Source of the DNA: Balaenoptera acutorostrata
Taxonomy: Eukaryota > Chordata > Mammalia > Artiodactyla > Balaenopteridae
Length of the DNA stretch: 64,000 nt
NCBI RefSeq assembly: GCF_949987535.1
Contig: NC_080067.1
Span: 65,100,128-65,164,127 of the forward strand
Direction: 5' to 3'
Made by a program: the position numbers and the translations under genes. The notes under the pieces are model-generated. The model searched no databases. It was given only the letters and a program-made list of their open reading frames with translations, and was not told the DNA's origin. This document shows positions 11,290 through 22,898 of this stretch, piece after piece (the first letter of the stretch is position 1; each line of letters begins with the position of its first letter).

Positions 11290-11830
11290 AAATACTATAA
11301 CCAGAATTATCTTTCTAAAGGGCAGCTCTGATTACCTGTTCCCATGTCAAAACTGCAAAAGCTTCCCCATTTGAATGTAATCCACCTGCCTCAATTTGAG
11401 ATTCCAGTTACTGCTTAGATCCTGCCTTTCTAAAATTATTTCCAACCATCTCCCCCAACACATGTGCACTCATGGAGTGACCCAGCTGCATGCCCATTTT
11501 AGGCAGTCATGCTTTTGCCTCTCTCTAGAATGCCATTTCCCATATTCCACCTGTCTGAGACCACTCAGGTCCCATGCAAATACTACGTTCTCAAGAGACG
11601 TTTTTACATGCACAGAGTCAAGATTCATCTTTCTCTCCCCTCTTTTCCTGTTCAACTTTGTGGCTCTCTCATAGAGATACCTTGTATTAATAGCGGACAT
11701 GTGCCCTTTACAAGTCTAGTTAAATGTTCTTTGAATAAAATATTGACCATAAGTAATGAATTCTACTTAATCTACTTTCAAACTTGACTTCCTGAGGCAA
11801 CTTTATCCACCTTTCTCTGTGGAGTATCTG
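11290..11830 (+). repeat. L2-type LINE, ORF2 tail and 3' UTR
   Basis: The order 'attatctttctaaagggcagctctgattac', 'gaatgccatttcccatattccacctg', 'ccactcaggtcccatgcaaatac' follows the L2 ORF2 tail (ttctaaa.gcagctctgatcatgtcactc) into its 3' UTR. Open frames of 76-92 codons on both strands are incidental. Confidence 0.6.
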
Positions 11831-12109
11831 GCATTTAAGCAATTATATGATAGTACATTAGGAGAGGGGGTAGAAGTTCCCCCTTCACCCTGCAGTAGAT
11901 TTCTCTGAGAAATCTGACTCAGTCATTTATTTTCAACAAATGTAAAAAGCCATGTATCTTGCATGAATAGCAGTGAATAGCTTCATGGCTATCCTACCCC
12001 ATTCACCTATTCCCCCATGTTTATTTTACATACATACATGTGTTTTTAAGCATATGTTTAAAAAACAGTTTGAGCTCTAACCATTGTCCAAAGGAGTTCA
12101 ATTTCTAAA

Positions 12110-12365
12110 GATGTGTATACCCTTTAATGTGACATCTTACTTCTAGAAATCCTGAGAAATTATCATGGATACAAAGATTATTATACAAGGATGTTCATTG
12201 CAGGGTGGTTTATGTTAGCAAAAATTCCAGAATAACCTAAATATCCAAAATAGTAGTGATTAAATAAATCATAGTATGTCCTACCCATAGCATGCTTTAG
12301 GTAAAATGATACTGAAAATATTTGTGGAAACAGGTTCATGATATATTTTTAACTGAACAAAATGT
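12110..12365 (+). repeat. Old L1 (L1ME/HAL1-like) fragment
   Basis: 'cttctagaaatcctgagaaattatcatggat', 'aaggatgttcattgcagggtgg', 'aataacctaaatatcc' match the ORF2 tail of an ancient L1. A younger L1 fragment follows at 12366 with the same orientation. Confidence 0.5.
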
Positions 12366-13910
12366 GTATGAAGGAATAGAGAACCCAGAAATAGTCCCGC
12401 ACAAATATGACCAACTGATTTTTGACAAAGGTACGAAAACAGTTCAATGGAGGAAGAATAGTCTTTTCAACAAATGGTGCTGGAGCAATTGAACATCCAC
12501 AGGCAAAAACATGAAAAAAAATAGATAAATCTTGATGTAAACCTCACACTTTATACAAAATTATTTTGTAATGGATCATAGATTTAAATGTAAAGTGTAA
12601 AACTGGAAAACATATAGAAGAAAACATAGGAGAAAGTATTTGGGACTTAGGGATGGGCATAGTGTTCTTACATGTGAAACTCTAAGGATGATCCATAAAA
12701 GAAAAAAATGATATTTGGATTTCATCAAAATTAAAAACTTTTGCTCCATAAAAGACCCTATGAAAAGGCTGAAAGGATAACCTAAAAGCCAGGAGAAAGT
12801 ACTTCAAACCACATATCCAACAAAGGACTTGAATCTAGAATATATAAAGAATTCTCAAAACTCAGCACAAAATAAAGAATAAAAAGACCAAAAATCCAAT
12901 TAGAAAATGGGTAAAAGACATAAATAAACATTTCATCAAAGAGGAGATATAGATGAGAAATAAACACATGAAAAACTGTTCAATATCATTAGCCATGAAG
13001 GAAATGCAAATGAAAACTACGAGATGTTACTTCACACCCATCAGAATGGACAAATGAAAACTGATGATAATACCAAATGCTGGTGAGGACATGAAAAAAC
13101 TGAATCACTTGTACATTGCTAGCTGGAATGTGAAATGGTACAGTCATTCTCAAATCTAGTTTAGCAGTTTCTTCAAAAAAAAAAAAAAAGCGAAACTAAA
13201 CTTGTTCTTACTGAAAAAGCAATCACATCTCTGGGCATTTATCCCAGAGAAATGAAAACTTATGGCCACACAAAAACCTGTATCTGATTGTTCATAGCAG
13301 CTTTATTTGTAATAGTCAAAAGCTGGAAACAACCCAAATATCCTTTAGTGGATGAGTGATAAAACAAATTGTGGTATATCCATTCTGGAATACTACTCAG
13401 CTACATAAATGAACTAATAGGAATGAGCTATTGATGTATGCAACAATTTGGATGAATCTCAAGGGAATTACGCTGAATGATAAAAGCCAATATCAAAAGA
13501 TTACACATTCATGATTTTATTTTACATTTGCAAACATTGCCGGGGTTAGAGATGGGGTAGAATAAGGGAGGGGAATGGATGTGACTGTAAAGGGTTAACA
13601 CGGGGATCTTCATGATGATGGGATAATTCTGAATCTTGATTGTGGTGTTGATTACATGAATCTACACATGTATTATAATTACATTAAACTACAGTAGTGC
13701 AAATGAGTTCATGTAAGACTGGTGAAATCTGAATAAGATCTGTGGATTGTACCAATATTAGTTTCCTGGTTTTGATATTGTACTATAGTTATCTAAGATG
13801 TTACCACTGGGGAAAACTGGATGAAAGGTACATGATACCTCTGTGTACTATTTTTCAAACATCCTGTGAATCTATAATTATTTTAAAATAAAAAGTAAAA
13901 AAAAAAAAAA
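12366..13910 (+). mobile_element. L1M LINE, ORF2 C-terminal part plus 3' UTR and poly-A
   Basis: This is a 5'-truncated old L1. ORF2-derived text starts with 'gaatagagaacccagaaatag' and passes through 'caacaaatggtgctggagcaa', 'gaaaactacgagatgttacttcacaccc' and 'ctgggcatttatcccagaga' to 'tggaatactactcagctaca' at about 13388. A 3' UTR follows and the copy ends in a 14-base A run near 13898-13911. The reading frame is broken throughout, with no ORF over 60 codons on the plus strand. In life this segment encoded the RT thumb and cysteine-rich end of the ORF2 protein. Confidence 0.88.
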
Positions 13911-14600
13911 CTAAGTTTCTACATGTGATAACTTGGATGGATCTCAACGACATTATACTGAATGAAAAGAAAATCCCATCTCAGTTACATACTGTATGAT
14001 TCCATTTATAGGAGGCGGTGTATTAGTTGGTTAATGAAAATGTTACCAGAGGCTCACAGGAACTTAACCTTAAATTCTCTCTAGGAGAAATGATTTAATA
14101 TTCGCTAATTTAGTGTTTACAGTGACTTTATGGAACATAACTACCATAAATAACATGAATCAACTGTATATAATTCTCATAATAGCAGATAGGTAGAAAG
14201 AGAACAAATTAGTAGTTGCCAAGGGATAAGGATGAGGAAGGTGGTGAGGAAGGTGGTAATGAAGGGGTAGACAATAAAGGATTTCCACAGAGGAGTTTGT
14301 GTAATGGAATAGTTCTGTATATAGATTATGGTGGTGGTTACACAAATCTATACATGGGATCAAATTGCATGGAATTACACACAGGTGTGTGTGTGTATGT
14401 GCAAGTAAAACTGTGAATTCTGAACAAGGCAGAATATAGTTAGCAGTATTGTACAAATGTCAATTTCCTACTTTAGATACTATACTACATTTATGTAAGA
14501 TATCACTGGGGGAAGCTGGGTGAAGGATACGCTGAACTCTTTGTACTATTTTTGCAACTTCCTGTAGTTTATAATTATTTCAAAATTTTAAAAGTCTACA
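13911..14600 (+). mobile_element. L1M 3' end immediately downstream of another L1
   Basis: A second L1 3' terminus in the same orientation begins right after the previous poly-A: 'acttggatggatctcaacgacattatactgaatga', 'catactgtatgattccattta', then 'tagtagttgccaagggat' and 'tgatggtggt'-like text, ending at 'tataattatttcaaaatttta'. It is interrupted at about 14033-14167 by an unrelated insert. A short (gt)n at 14385-14398 lies in the 3' UTR. Confidence 0.75.
14033..14167. mobile_element. Insert in L1 3' UTR, possibly a Tigger-like DNA transposon remnant
   Basis: The L1 3' UTR similarity stops at about 14030 and resumes at about 14170. The insert contains 'aatattcgctaatttagtg', 'actttatggaacataactacc' and 'atgaatcaactgta', which I associate with pogo/Tigger-type elements. 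It ends at a TA dinucleotide, as expected for that class. Family assignment is from memory and tentative. Confidence 0.35.
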
Positions 14601-15734
14601 AAGCAATATGTATAATGCAACCACATATATATAATTTAAAATTGATATCTACAACTTAAAATTTCAAGTCCTAATTATAATTGCTGATCAATATAAAAGT
14701 TAACGAGGAACTACCGAGACATCACTGTGTGCCAAGGGCAAAGTATCTTTTAATTTAGATTTACACTTGACTAAAATTAATTTAATCAGTATTTAGATAT
14801 AAATTTTATTAAATATAGAGATAAATTTTAATGTAACATAAATGTTACCCACAGTGTTAGTGTTTTTCTACACATTTGAAAATCAGCTGTAAATTTTTGA
14901 TAGTTTACTTTCATATAATATTTAATATTTGGAATATTAGAAGTTTATTGACCACTCTAGTGTATCCAACAGATTAGCTTACATTTCTATTTAAAATATA
15001 ATATATCAAATGATTTAAAATTTTAGCTTCTGGTTGAAAGTAAAAGAATGTTATCAAGATTATAAATATTACTGGAAATTTAAGAAAACAAGGTTCATCA
15101 TATTTAAAGGTTTAATATAATAGATTTACAAAAGTTAAGTATTAGGGAAGATATGTTAAATAGTTGCAGTATTTAAAATATTAATTTCATCTTCAACACA
15201 TAACATATAGTAAATTTATAAATGCTATAAAACTTAAGGAAATTTTATTTAAGTGACTAAACACTTTGAAGATTTGAAGTCAAACTTAAAAGCTTAAGGA
15301 AAAACTGGGTTTATGAATATGTGACTTTAATAAATGGAATATTAATATTTTTAAAAGTAGCCCCAGAATATTCCCTTTTGTGTGTCCTCAATACCCAAAT
15401 TTCATGTTTATATTGTGGGATATAGATACTGATTTCATTAGCATGTAGGCATTACAAAAAGAATTTATGAAACTCTGGATTAACATAGGAATATGAAAGT
15501 AATAAAAGCAGGAAACAAAACAACATAGTATAATTTAAATATGATGTATAGCAGATTAGGTAAAACCTTATTTATTTGAACTATTCTATACTTTATATTG
15601 ACTTACAAACACATCCACTGCATTTTCTAAGAACTAAGAAAGATACCTTTTCTACCTTTTTTCAGTAAGAATGTATGCAGGTCTAGAAAAGAGTTTTGAG
15701 AAGGATGCTTTGTCCCCGGCCATTTTCTTGAAAT
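14601..15734. other. Very AT-rich single-copy stretch
   Basis: No open frame over 60 codons, no recognised repeat, and runs of taaat/attta throughout. Nothing else seen. Confidence 0.5.
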
Positions 15735-15920
15735 GAAATGAGCATGAGTTTTGTGTCAGAACCGAGTTTGAATCCTATCTCTGACTCTTACCGGCCATAT
15801 CTCCTTGAGTGAAAGTCACTCAGCTACTCAGAACCTGTGTCCTTTTCTGTGAAATGAAAATAATAATATCTGCCCATATAAAAGTACTTGCTACATAGTA
15901 GGCACTTTATTAAAGGGGTC
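15735..15920 (+). repeat. MIR SINE
   Basis: 'gagtttgaatcctatctctgactcttac', 'agtcactcagctactcagaacctgtgtcc', 'gtgaaatgaaaataataat', and the end 'gctacatagtaggcacttta' give the full MIR order. Confidence 0.8.
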
Positions 15921-18589
15921 TCCACCTTTCCTCTTAAACTTATGAATATTGTGAATCTTGTACCTGACTATGCTTCCCCCTTTGCTTGTGTCCTGGACCA
16001 GCACCCCTGGCGACTCTGGTAAAATGGGTTATGAATTTCTGCGTGTGCATCTCACCCTTGGTCTTAGTACTGTTCAGTCTTTATCTTCCCTTTGCCTTTC
16101 CTTTCTCTGGTAAATGCTGTATCTCTCACATTATATTTTTGTTTGGAGCCACCTTAAATCCTTTGTGAAAGGTGTCAGGTGGAAGGTCCTGAAGAAGTGT
16201 TGGCTGGTTCCTTTTCCCTCCACCATGACCAGACACCCGAAGAGACCCCTCCCTCCCTCCCTGCAGTGGACGGGTCTTTCTGGGTTCTTGAAAGCCCACC
16301 CTGCTCTAAGTAGACCCAGAGTTCCATTTAGAGTAGGCCTAGTAAGGAAGTGGCAGCCAGAATCATCTAATACATTCAGCACTTGATTCCTCAAGTGACT
16401 GTTAGCTGTTCTGTGTAAAGTTCACAGCAAATTCTTAATCCTCAACCATCTTTCACCTGTCATCTAGCCGTTTTCTGCTTAGGGAATTAAAGTTGATGTT
16501 TGTGAGTAACTAAGCAAAATACAATCAGGAAGGAAATCTGTATTTTAAAGGAAGTATATGATGCATTTCAAAAATGTCCCAGATTGTAACCTGGCATTTT
16601 TGTTCAATCTTAGCAGTTAATGGTAATAAATTGTTACAATTATTGGTCAGCTGTTTCTTTCTTCCCACTGAAAAGCGCTGTCATTGAAAGAGAGATAGCA
16701 CTCACATTCCCTAAACTTTAAAAGTGAAAAAAGCCATATGCATATAAGTGTGAAAATATTTTCTATGGTTTTGAATGAGATCAGTATATGTGTGTACTAT
16801 GTATATGTTTAAAATTCTTCCACCTGGTCAAAATGCTTTTAAAAGAGAAAGAATAGCTGATGCCTATTGTTCAGACTGGAAAGTATTGTGATTACACTAA
16901 AAAGCATAGCCCCTCTTGAAGTTTAGTTTTTTACTTCCTTTGAGTATAAAGCAAAAAGGAGGCTTCTCTAAGATGTCCTAATAGAAGCTTTTGAATGATC
17001 TGCAGAGGTAGCATTGAGGTGAATGGAGTCCATCAAGATTTGCCGGAAGTATGAAATAATTATCGAAAGGATTCCATTAGAGACGAAAGCTACCTAGACT
17101 AATACAGACAGAAAAGGCTGACCCTTTTCAGGCTCTTAACTTTCTCTAATGGATGGCCTTAAGTTGAAATCAAGACTCAACTGGATCATTGATTCTTAAA
17201 AGAAAAATATTGAGCATAGTGGCATATAAGTAAAAGCTGGAAAAATGGTCAGATAGATTTATCTTTTAGTTAAAGCTTGGAATGAAAAGTATTTTTACTA
17301 TTTGCTGCTTTTTAAAAAATTTTAGGCTCACAGGAATGGAGACTAAATGATAGGATATATTCTCATGAGGTAAATATTAGTTTTAATAAAGTAATGAAAG
17401 CTGCTTTCAATAAGAACAATATGGTTGTCAACAAAAAGGAATCTACAGATTTTTAAAAGATAGTTGCCATTATTATATGTTGCCTATTAGGTAATGGAGA
17501 GTGTTCTTTACCTAGTAATTGACCCATGTGTCAAATTCCGCGCTTTCCTCTAAAGGGCCACACAAAGTCTTGGAGTCTATATTTTGTAGTGCACACTTCC
17601 GTAGCCAACATGTAATGCACACACAGACATGCACACATGTACACACGTGCACACATACCTAGCCAGGGTAAAAAGGGTCAAGTACGTGAAATTATCTAAA
17701 ATTTCCTGTGTTTGTCAAAAGCAGCAGCTGATGCCTTTGCCTCTAGTTGTTCCAAAGCACTTCATTGCAGCTGGGTAGAAGTGTTCGGAGTGTCAGATTG
17801 GTAATTAAGTGGTCTGTTATGGAGGGAAAATTGCTAATAATAAATGTACCACAATTGTCTGAGTATAGGGTCAGCAGAAGGCAAGAATGTCAAGGGGAGA
17901 AGTGAAATTGTGGGTGAGGCATTTTGGTTGTCATTTAAGTTAATATTAGGTTGCTCCTGATAAGTAAGATGGGCTAAAGTGGCCAGTAATATGAAAGTGG
18001 AAGTAAAGAACCTATTTTAAAATCTCAAACGTAGTGCTAGGATGAATTAAAAAATCCTGTATCATTTTAATTGGGCATGTCAGTATACTCAATATATGGT
18101 TAAATACTAGATCATTAATAAATTGTATCAGTACTCAGTTTAATAATATTCTGAGAGAATATAAGAAAACTGACAGTACAGTTAATAAATCTCCTGAGAA
18201 TCATATATAATTGGTGTAATTTTACACTGAGGATAATATATAATTCCATAATAATGACCCAGCAGATTCTGGATACATTTCTATTAGAGTTTTCTAATTT
18301 ATCTCATTGAAAACTATAAATGTTTTAAATTATCAAGTAAAGTTATTGTTTAACCAATAAATACATATCAGTTAAGTAAATCAATATACATACAAACTCT
18401 TAAATATATATAAGATGGAGTGAAATCATATATAGTTTGACTTTTACTAACAAAATAAAATGTTTTATGAAATATAAAATAATTTCTCTTAAATATAACA
18501 TGACCCTAAATGTTACTCTGAGTATTTCAACTTCAGAGTAACTTTTGCTTTATCGTCTCCATTATAATAGTTGTACAGTTATACTTTTC
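15921..18589. other. Long single-copy stretch
   Basis: About 2.7 kb without a recognised repeat. The section 15960-16390 is less AT-rich and carries overlapping 90- and 87-codon frames on opposite strands, plus a pyrimidine tract ending in ctgcag at about 16261. None of these proteins is recognisable. A degenerate CA-rich tract lies at 17612-17657. The lack of old repeats over this length would fit constrained noncoding DNA, but that is inference. Confidence 0.4.
17612..17657. repeat. Degenerate (CA)n tract
   Basis: Interrupted cacaca/tgcaca units, 'acacacagacatgcacac', 'tgtacacacgtgcacac'. It is an imperfect microsatellite. Confidence 0.7.
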
Positions 18590-18800
18590 AAAACAAGCTT
18601 TCACATATATATTTTTCAATCCTTCTTTAACAATTCTATGAAGTAGATGGGACAAATATTATTATTAGTTTTGTTCTGTGGATGAGAATACTGAGACTCA
18701 GAAGGTTCAAGGAAGTAATTTACCTAAAGTCACATAACAACAAATCAGTAGAGTCTGGAATTGAATGTCTTCTGATGACTCCAAAAAGTGTGGAGTGTGG
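18590..18800 (-). repeat. MIR SINE
   Basis: Reversed MIR: 'aattctatgaagtagatggg', 'gatgagaatactgagactcag', 'aatttacctaaagtcacataacaac', then 'gtctggaattgaatgtc'. Confidence 0.7.
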
Positions 18801-21800
18801 GTGTGGGCAGGGTAGAGTCTTCTTGTGATTACTCGTCATAGTTGAAGATGCTCATGCTGATGGCCTTTGTGGCAGAGCAATTTGCTCAGTAACAGAGGGA
18901 TGCGGGGGGAGAGAAGAAAGAAGAGAGAAAATTTTAAAAATATATATGGGTCCAGTTCATATAGTGCCTATTTGGTGAATGTTTGACTGTTTGGTGAATG
19001 TTGACTTGTAAGATGTTTTCATGTTTTGTGACTCACTTGCATGCCTTCCAGACTACATGACATCTTTGTTCAAAAAAGAGATGCTTTATTACAGAAAAAA
19101 AATCGTCAGCCAAGTCAGTATCAACAAATGGGGACTAAGCTATTTGCAAGATTTCAGGAGAGCGTCATCACACGTATGGCCTTTGGGAGCATGCCATAGG
19201 TTGAAACTAAACTAGAATGGAGGATAATAGCACTTGATAGTATTAGGAGGTTTGTATTAAAGCTGTTGAAATAATACATACATTGGTGTTTTAAAAAATG
19301 AGGCTAGAAAGTTTATTGTGATTTTTTTTGGCTTAAAACTCTCTTATATCTAACTCATGAAAAGGAAATATCCTCTGTACTGTACTATATCTAGAAATGT
19401 CTGCATGGACCTTTAAATATGGAGAGTATGAGTATTCCCTGATCTATATAGTGAATTTTATAATATTCACAGATGTTATGTGTCTTAATGGGCTAATTTG
19501 TAATTACTTGAAATGTAATTACCTCTTAAGAAATGTCTTGAGAGGTAAATAAATCAATGATTATGAAGCGCCTTCTACAAATTTGACCCTTGCCATGAGG
19601 GCGTGACCCAAGCTAAGTGCCCAGCAGCAACTCTTGTCATCAGACAGAGTTCAGAAATTGAGGATTTATCAAAGATCTTAGGATATGGATAAGAAAAATA
19701 TTGAAATGCCTACTCAATTCCCTGTATTACAGTGAGAATCTGGTTGAATGGGTTCCCGTCCTCCCTCAGTATGTTTACAACTATAATTTTCTTGTAAAGG
19801 AAACTCTAATGAAGTCAGAATATTTAAATATTGCACACTTCTTTTGCTGACAGAATCGATCAAGTCCAAATGTTATTTTTGGTTTTGCAGACATCACTGG
19901 TGAATAATTTGGAGGGAAGAACACTAGAGTATGAATGTTCTGGAAATGCTGAAATGTTTTCAATATATATCAAAATATAAATCCCACTAATTATGCATTT
20001 ATATTACACTCTGAGCAAAAAAAGAATTCTTGTCTAGTATGTTTTTCAGGTTTCCAAATAACTATCATATACTGAATGGATAGCCCAGCTGAAGTGAGTG
20101 GGCCCAAACTGATGCAAATACGCAGGGCAATTGGCCTGCCAATAAAATGAAGGGGTTTTTAGGTTTCCCAGTTATATAAGGAGGAAAAACGTCAGATTAC
20201 AGATTCTGATAGTCCAAATGTCATGTCAATCATTAAGTAACAATATTTATGTAATAAATTAAACCAAGCTAACCTTATGGTACAGTGTTATGATATATAT
20301 ATTCTATATAGTAAGAAAGGAGACAAAGCATTTGGCTGGTATATGAAATTAACACTGTCAGAATATTTTCAGGGCCAAGTGTTTCAAAATGTTAACATGT
20401 TACTAGGTTTCTTTGCCATTAAATATAGCCAAGTATATTTAGAATATAGAGAAAATATCCAATTGAGGAACTCTTGGAGGAAATCTGCCTATCCAGTCAG
20501 CTGCTTCCGAGACATGGTTCAACAGGCAAGCAGAGGAGGGGAGGAAGGTTCATTTAAGTTTAGATTGATAATAATAATAATAATAAAATGTTGAATTGAA
20601 TGGAGTTTCTTCCATCCCTTTCAAATGGAAGAAAAGTGGTTCCTAGCTTTTTATATTTTACATAGAGAGAAAGAAAAAACTCTCCTAATATAATCAAAGA
20701 TTTAGCAGGTTCGGAGGTCTAAAGAAAGAGCTCATCCTCTAGTGAATAGCTTTATTCACAATATCTTTAGCTGAAAAAGTTTTAAATGCGATTTACGTGG
20801 AACAAATCAGTTTTAGGTTTCAACATACATTTCAATCTGAAGCAGTTTGCAAGATCCAACTAAACATAGCCAGCAAACATTTCATTTATTTGAGGTAAGC
20901 ATGTGCATTTGCAAATGAGTTTCTCTTTATAACAGGAAAATAGCACCAATTTTTACTTAGAATTTTATTTTCTTATGATTATACTTTAGGCCCTCATTTT
21001 AGTTATTGTTGTTTTCTCTTTTCACCTTGGTTAAATAATTAGTTTCATTTATATTGTTTGTTAGTGATCAATCTCTGCTTCCCCCCAAAATCTACCCTAT
21101 TCAGGGTCTTCTTGGTTGAGGCTGTATAAACTCAACAGTCAGTTAACTAAATGCATTGTTTTCACTCCTCAGTTTTTGTGTTGAGCAAATAGAAAAGCAG
21201 CTAACATTCATTTGTTTTTCTTTTTGCTTGTGTTTTGAGAGAATCAGTCAAATTATAGGTGTTTAACTGGAGGCTGGGCCTTATTTATAACCACCGTGCA
21301 CTAAAAGCTCTTTATTTTGTGTCTACAAAGATATAGGTTACATAAATGTCAACACAAAAGTAATTTGAAGTTTTATTTCAAAATGCTGATTTATGGAGAT
21401 TGGGGCTGTCATTGTGCTGATAAGAAAATGAATGAAGTAGTTCCCATGATAGATGAAAACCTTAGGTAAGACCTTGAATTTCTGATTTTTTCAATTATAG
21501 ACATTCGCATTTGGTACATAGACATTGGCCAGGCCATTCTCAAAGCTGGATATTCTCCTCCTTATTTTCCAATGAGTTGTCCAGTGGAAGATTACATACT
21601 GGGTCTCAGGAAGAATCAAATGCTGGATGTCTGTTTGGGCTGGTGCAAAATGAAGCCAATAAACTAGAAAAAAAATGGTCCACACTTGCTTTCAAACTGT
21701 TAAGTCTCTAGTGTTTTACCATTGTTTAAAACATTTAAACATTTTGTCACTTATTTAAATTACCGATGGCCCATTGAGTCATTTTCTTTATAGCACATCA

Positions 21801-22229
21801 CCCACTGTTTGTAAATTATCCGTGAGCTTGGGACAAGCAGCCATATGTGTATGGGATTTAGAGGAAGGAAGCTCTTGTCTTTTGTTGCAGAAAGTATTGC
21901 TTCTGTCTTACTTCATTCACTTGATTTAACACTTCAAAAACTGAATTTTTTTCCTGTGCATGATTTTCCTGACTATTTTGTACATCGAACAAGTAACAAG
22001 CAACATCTTGAATTAGGATTTAATATCAGATCTAGGCATAATTTTCTATAAAAAATAAAATGATTATATTTTAAAAGTTATTCTTGAAAAATAATAGCCA
22101 AAAGAGTAAAAACAAATTTTAGACTACTATAATTTTGAGGATGAAAATTTTCTAAGCCAGTAGAATAAGAAGAGTAAAGTTGTTAACTGACTTACAGCAG
22201 CAAGTAATATTATAGAATTACAAAATTTA
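18801..22229. other. Long single-copy stretch
   Basis: About 3.4 kb of mostly AT-rich sequence with no recognised interspersed repeat. It contains a short (ata)n at 20568-20587 and a cluster of motif-like words at 21240-21310 (aggtgtt, ttatttataa, aaccaccg). The 105-codon frame at 20277-20594 runs into the (ata)n and is not recognisable. Confidence 0.4.
20568..20587. repeat. (ATA)n microsatellite
   Basis: About six uninterrupted trinucleotide units. Confidence 0.85.
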
Positions 22230-22345
22230 ACCTTAAAGAGGACTTATTTTAACACCTCTGTTTATAGGTGAAAAACCAAAAACTCCTAGAGTCAGGTGCC
22301 TTGCCTAAAATTACACTACAAGTGACCAGGAGAGTTATGTATCCA
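22230..22345 (-). repeat. MIR SINE fragment
   Basis: 'aacacctctgtttataggtgaaaaacc' and 'ccttgcctaaaattacactacaagtgacc' correspond to the reversed MIR core. Confidence 0.55.
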
Positions 22346-22560
22346 CTTATTCAACAAATATCATTGGAGAACCTACTATATGTTCAAGACGGTAGAAGAT
22401 CCAAAGATGAAAAAGACCTAGACCATATTTGATACTCATAAGAAATTTTTATGGTAGTAAAGTAGAAAGATATACAGAAATAACTATAAAGAGAATATGA
22501 TTTATATCATAAGGGTGATGCAAGTAAAAGGAGTTCAGGATTTGAGAGGCAAAGCAAAGT
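22346..22560 (-). repeat. L2 LINE 3' end
   Basis: 'cacttattcaacaaatatcattggagaacctactatatgttcaaga' is the reversed L2 terminus (ttcaacaaatatttattgagcacctactatgtgcc). Confidence 0.65.
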
Positions 22561-22569
22561 TTAGAACTC

Positions 22570-22690
22570 TGATTTTTTTTTCCCTGGTTTATCTCTACCC
22601 CTACTAGAGTATAAGTTCCATGAAGGCAGGGACCTTACTATGCCGGATAAGTGGCATATAGTAAATACTCAGTGAATGAACGATTGAATA
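22570..22690 (+). repeat. L2 LINE 3' end
   Basis: 'actagagtataagttccatgaaggcagggac' and 'ggcatatagtaaatactcagtgaatgaa' match the L2 3' terminus in forward orientation. It forms a tail-to-head pair with the reversed copy just upstream. Confidence 0.75.
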
Positions 22691-22832
22691 TTCTTTCCAC
22701 ACTACAATACTGCCTCTTAAAAGTAGCAAATGTGTATGTTCCGCCTAGAAAGCATTTATCCTCCTCACAATGATTACAAGATCTATTCTCTCATTGACCA
22801 TCCTGTGCTTAATACCATTCTAGTGATATGTC

Positions 22833-22898
22833 AGAGTATACTATAATACTTTATTGCTTAAATATTTACCATATTTAAGCAATAAAGTAAAATACTCT
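22833..22898. repeat. Long near-perfect hairpin
   Basis: tactttattgcttaaatat at 22847-22865 is followed by the five bases ttacc and then by its exact 19-base reverse complement at 22871-22889. Outside an asymmetric internal loop (7 bases left, 2 bases right), a further 7-bp stem pairs agagtat (22833-22839) with atactct (22892-22898). The whole could fold as a 66-nt stem-loop on either strand, or extrude as a cruciform. It could be a palindromic MITE remnant or a chance AT-rich palindrome; a small-RNA precursor is only a speculation. Confidence 0.85.

Noticed and set aside
16114..16394. Overlapping 90- and 87-codon frames on both strands
   Set aside because: Both strands are open because the local sequence is less AT-rich. 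Neither product is recognisable.
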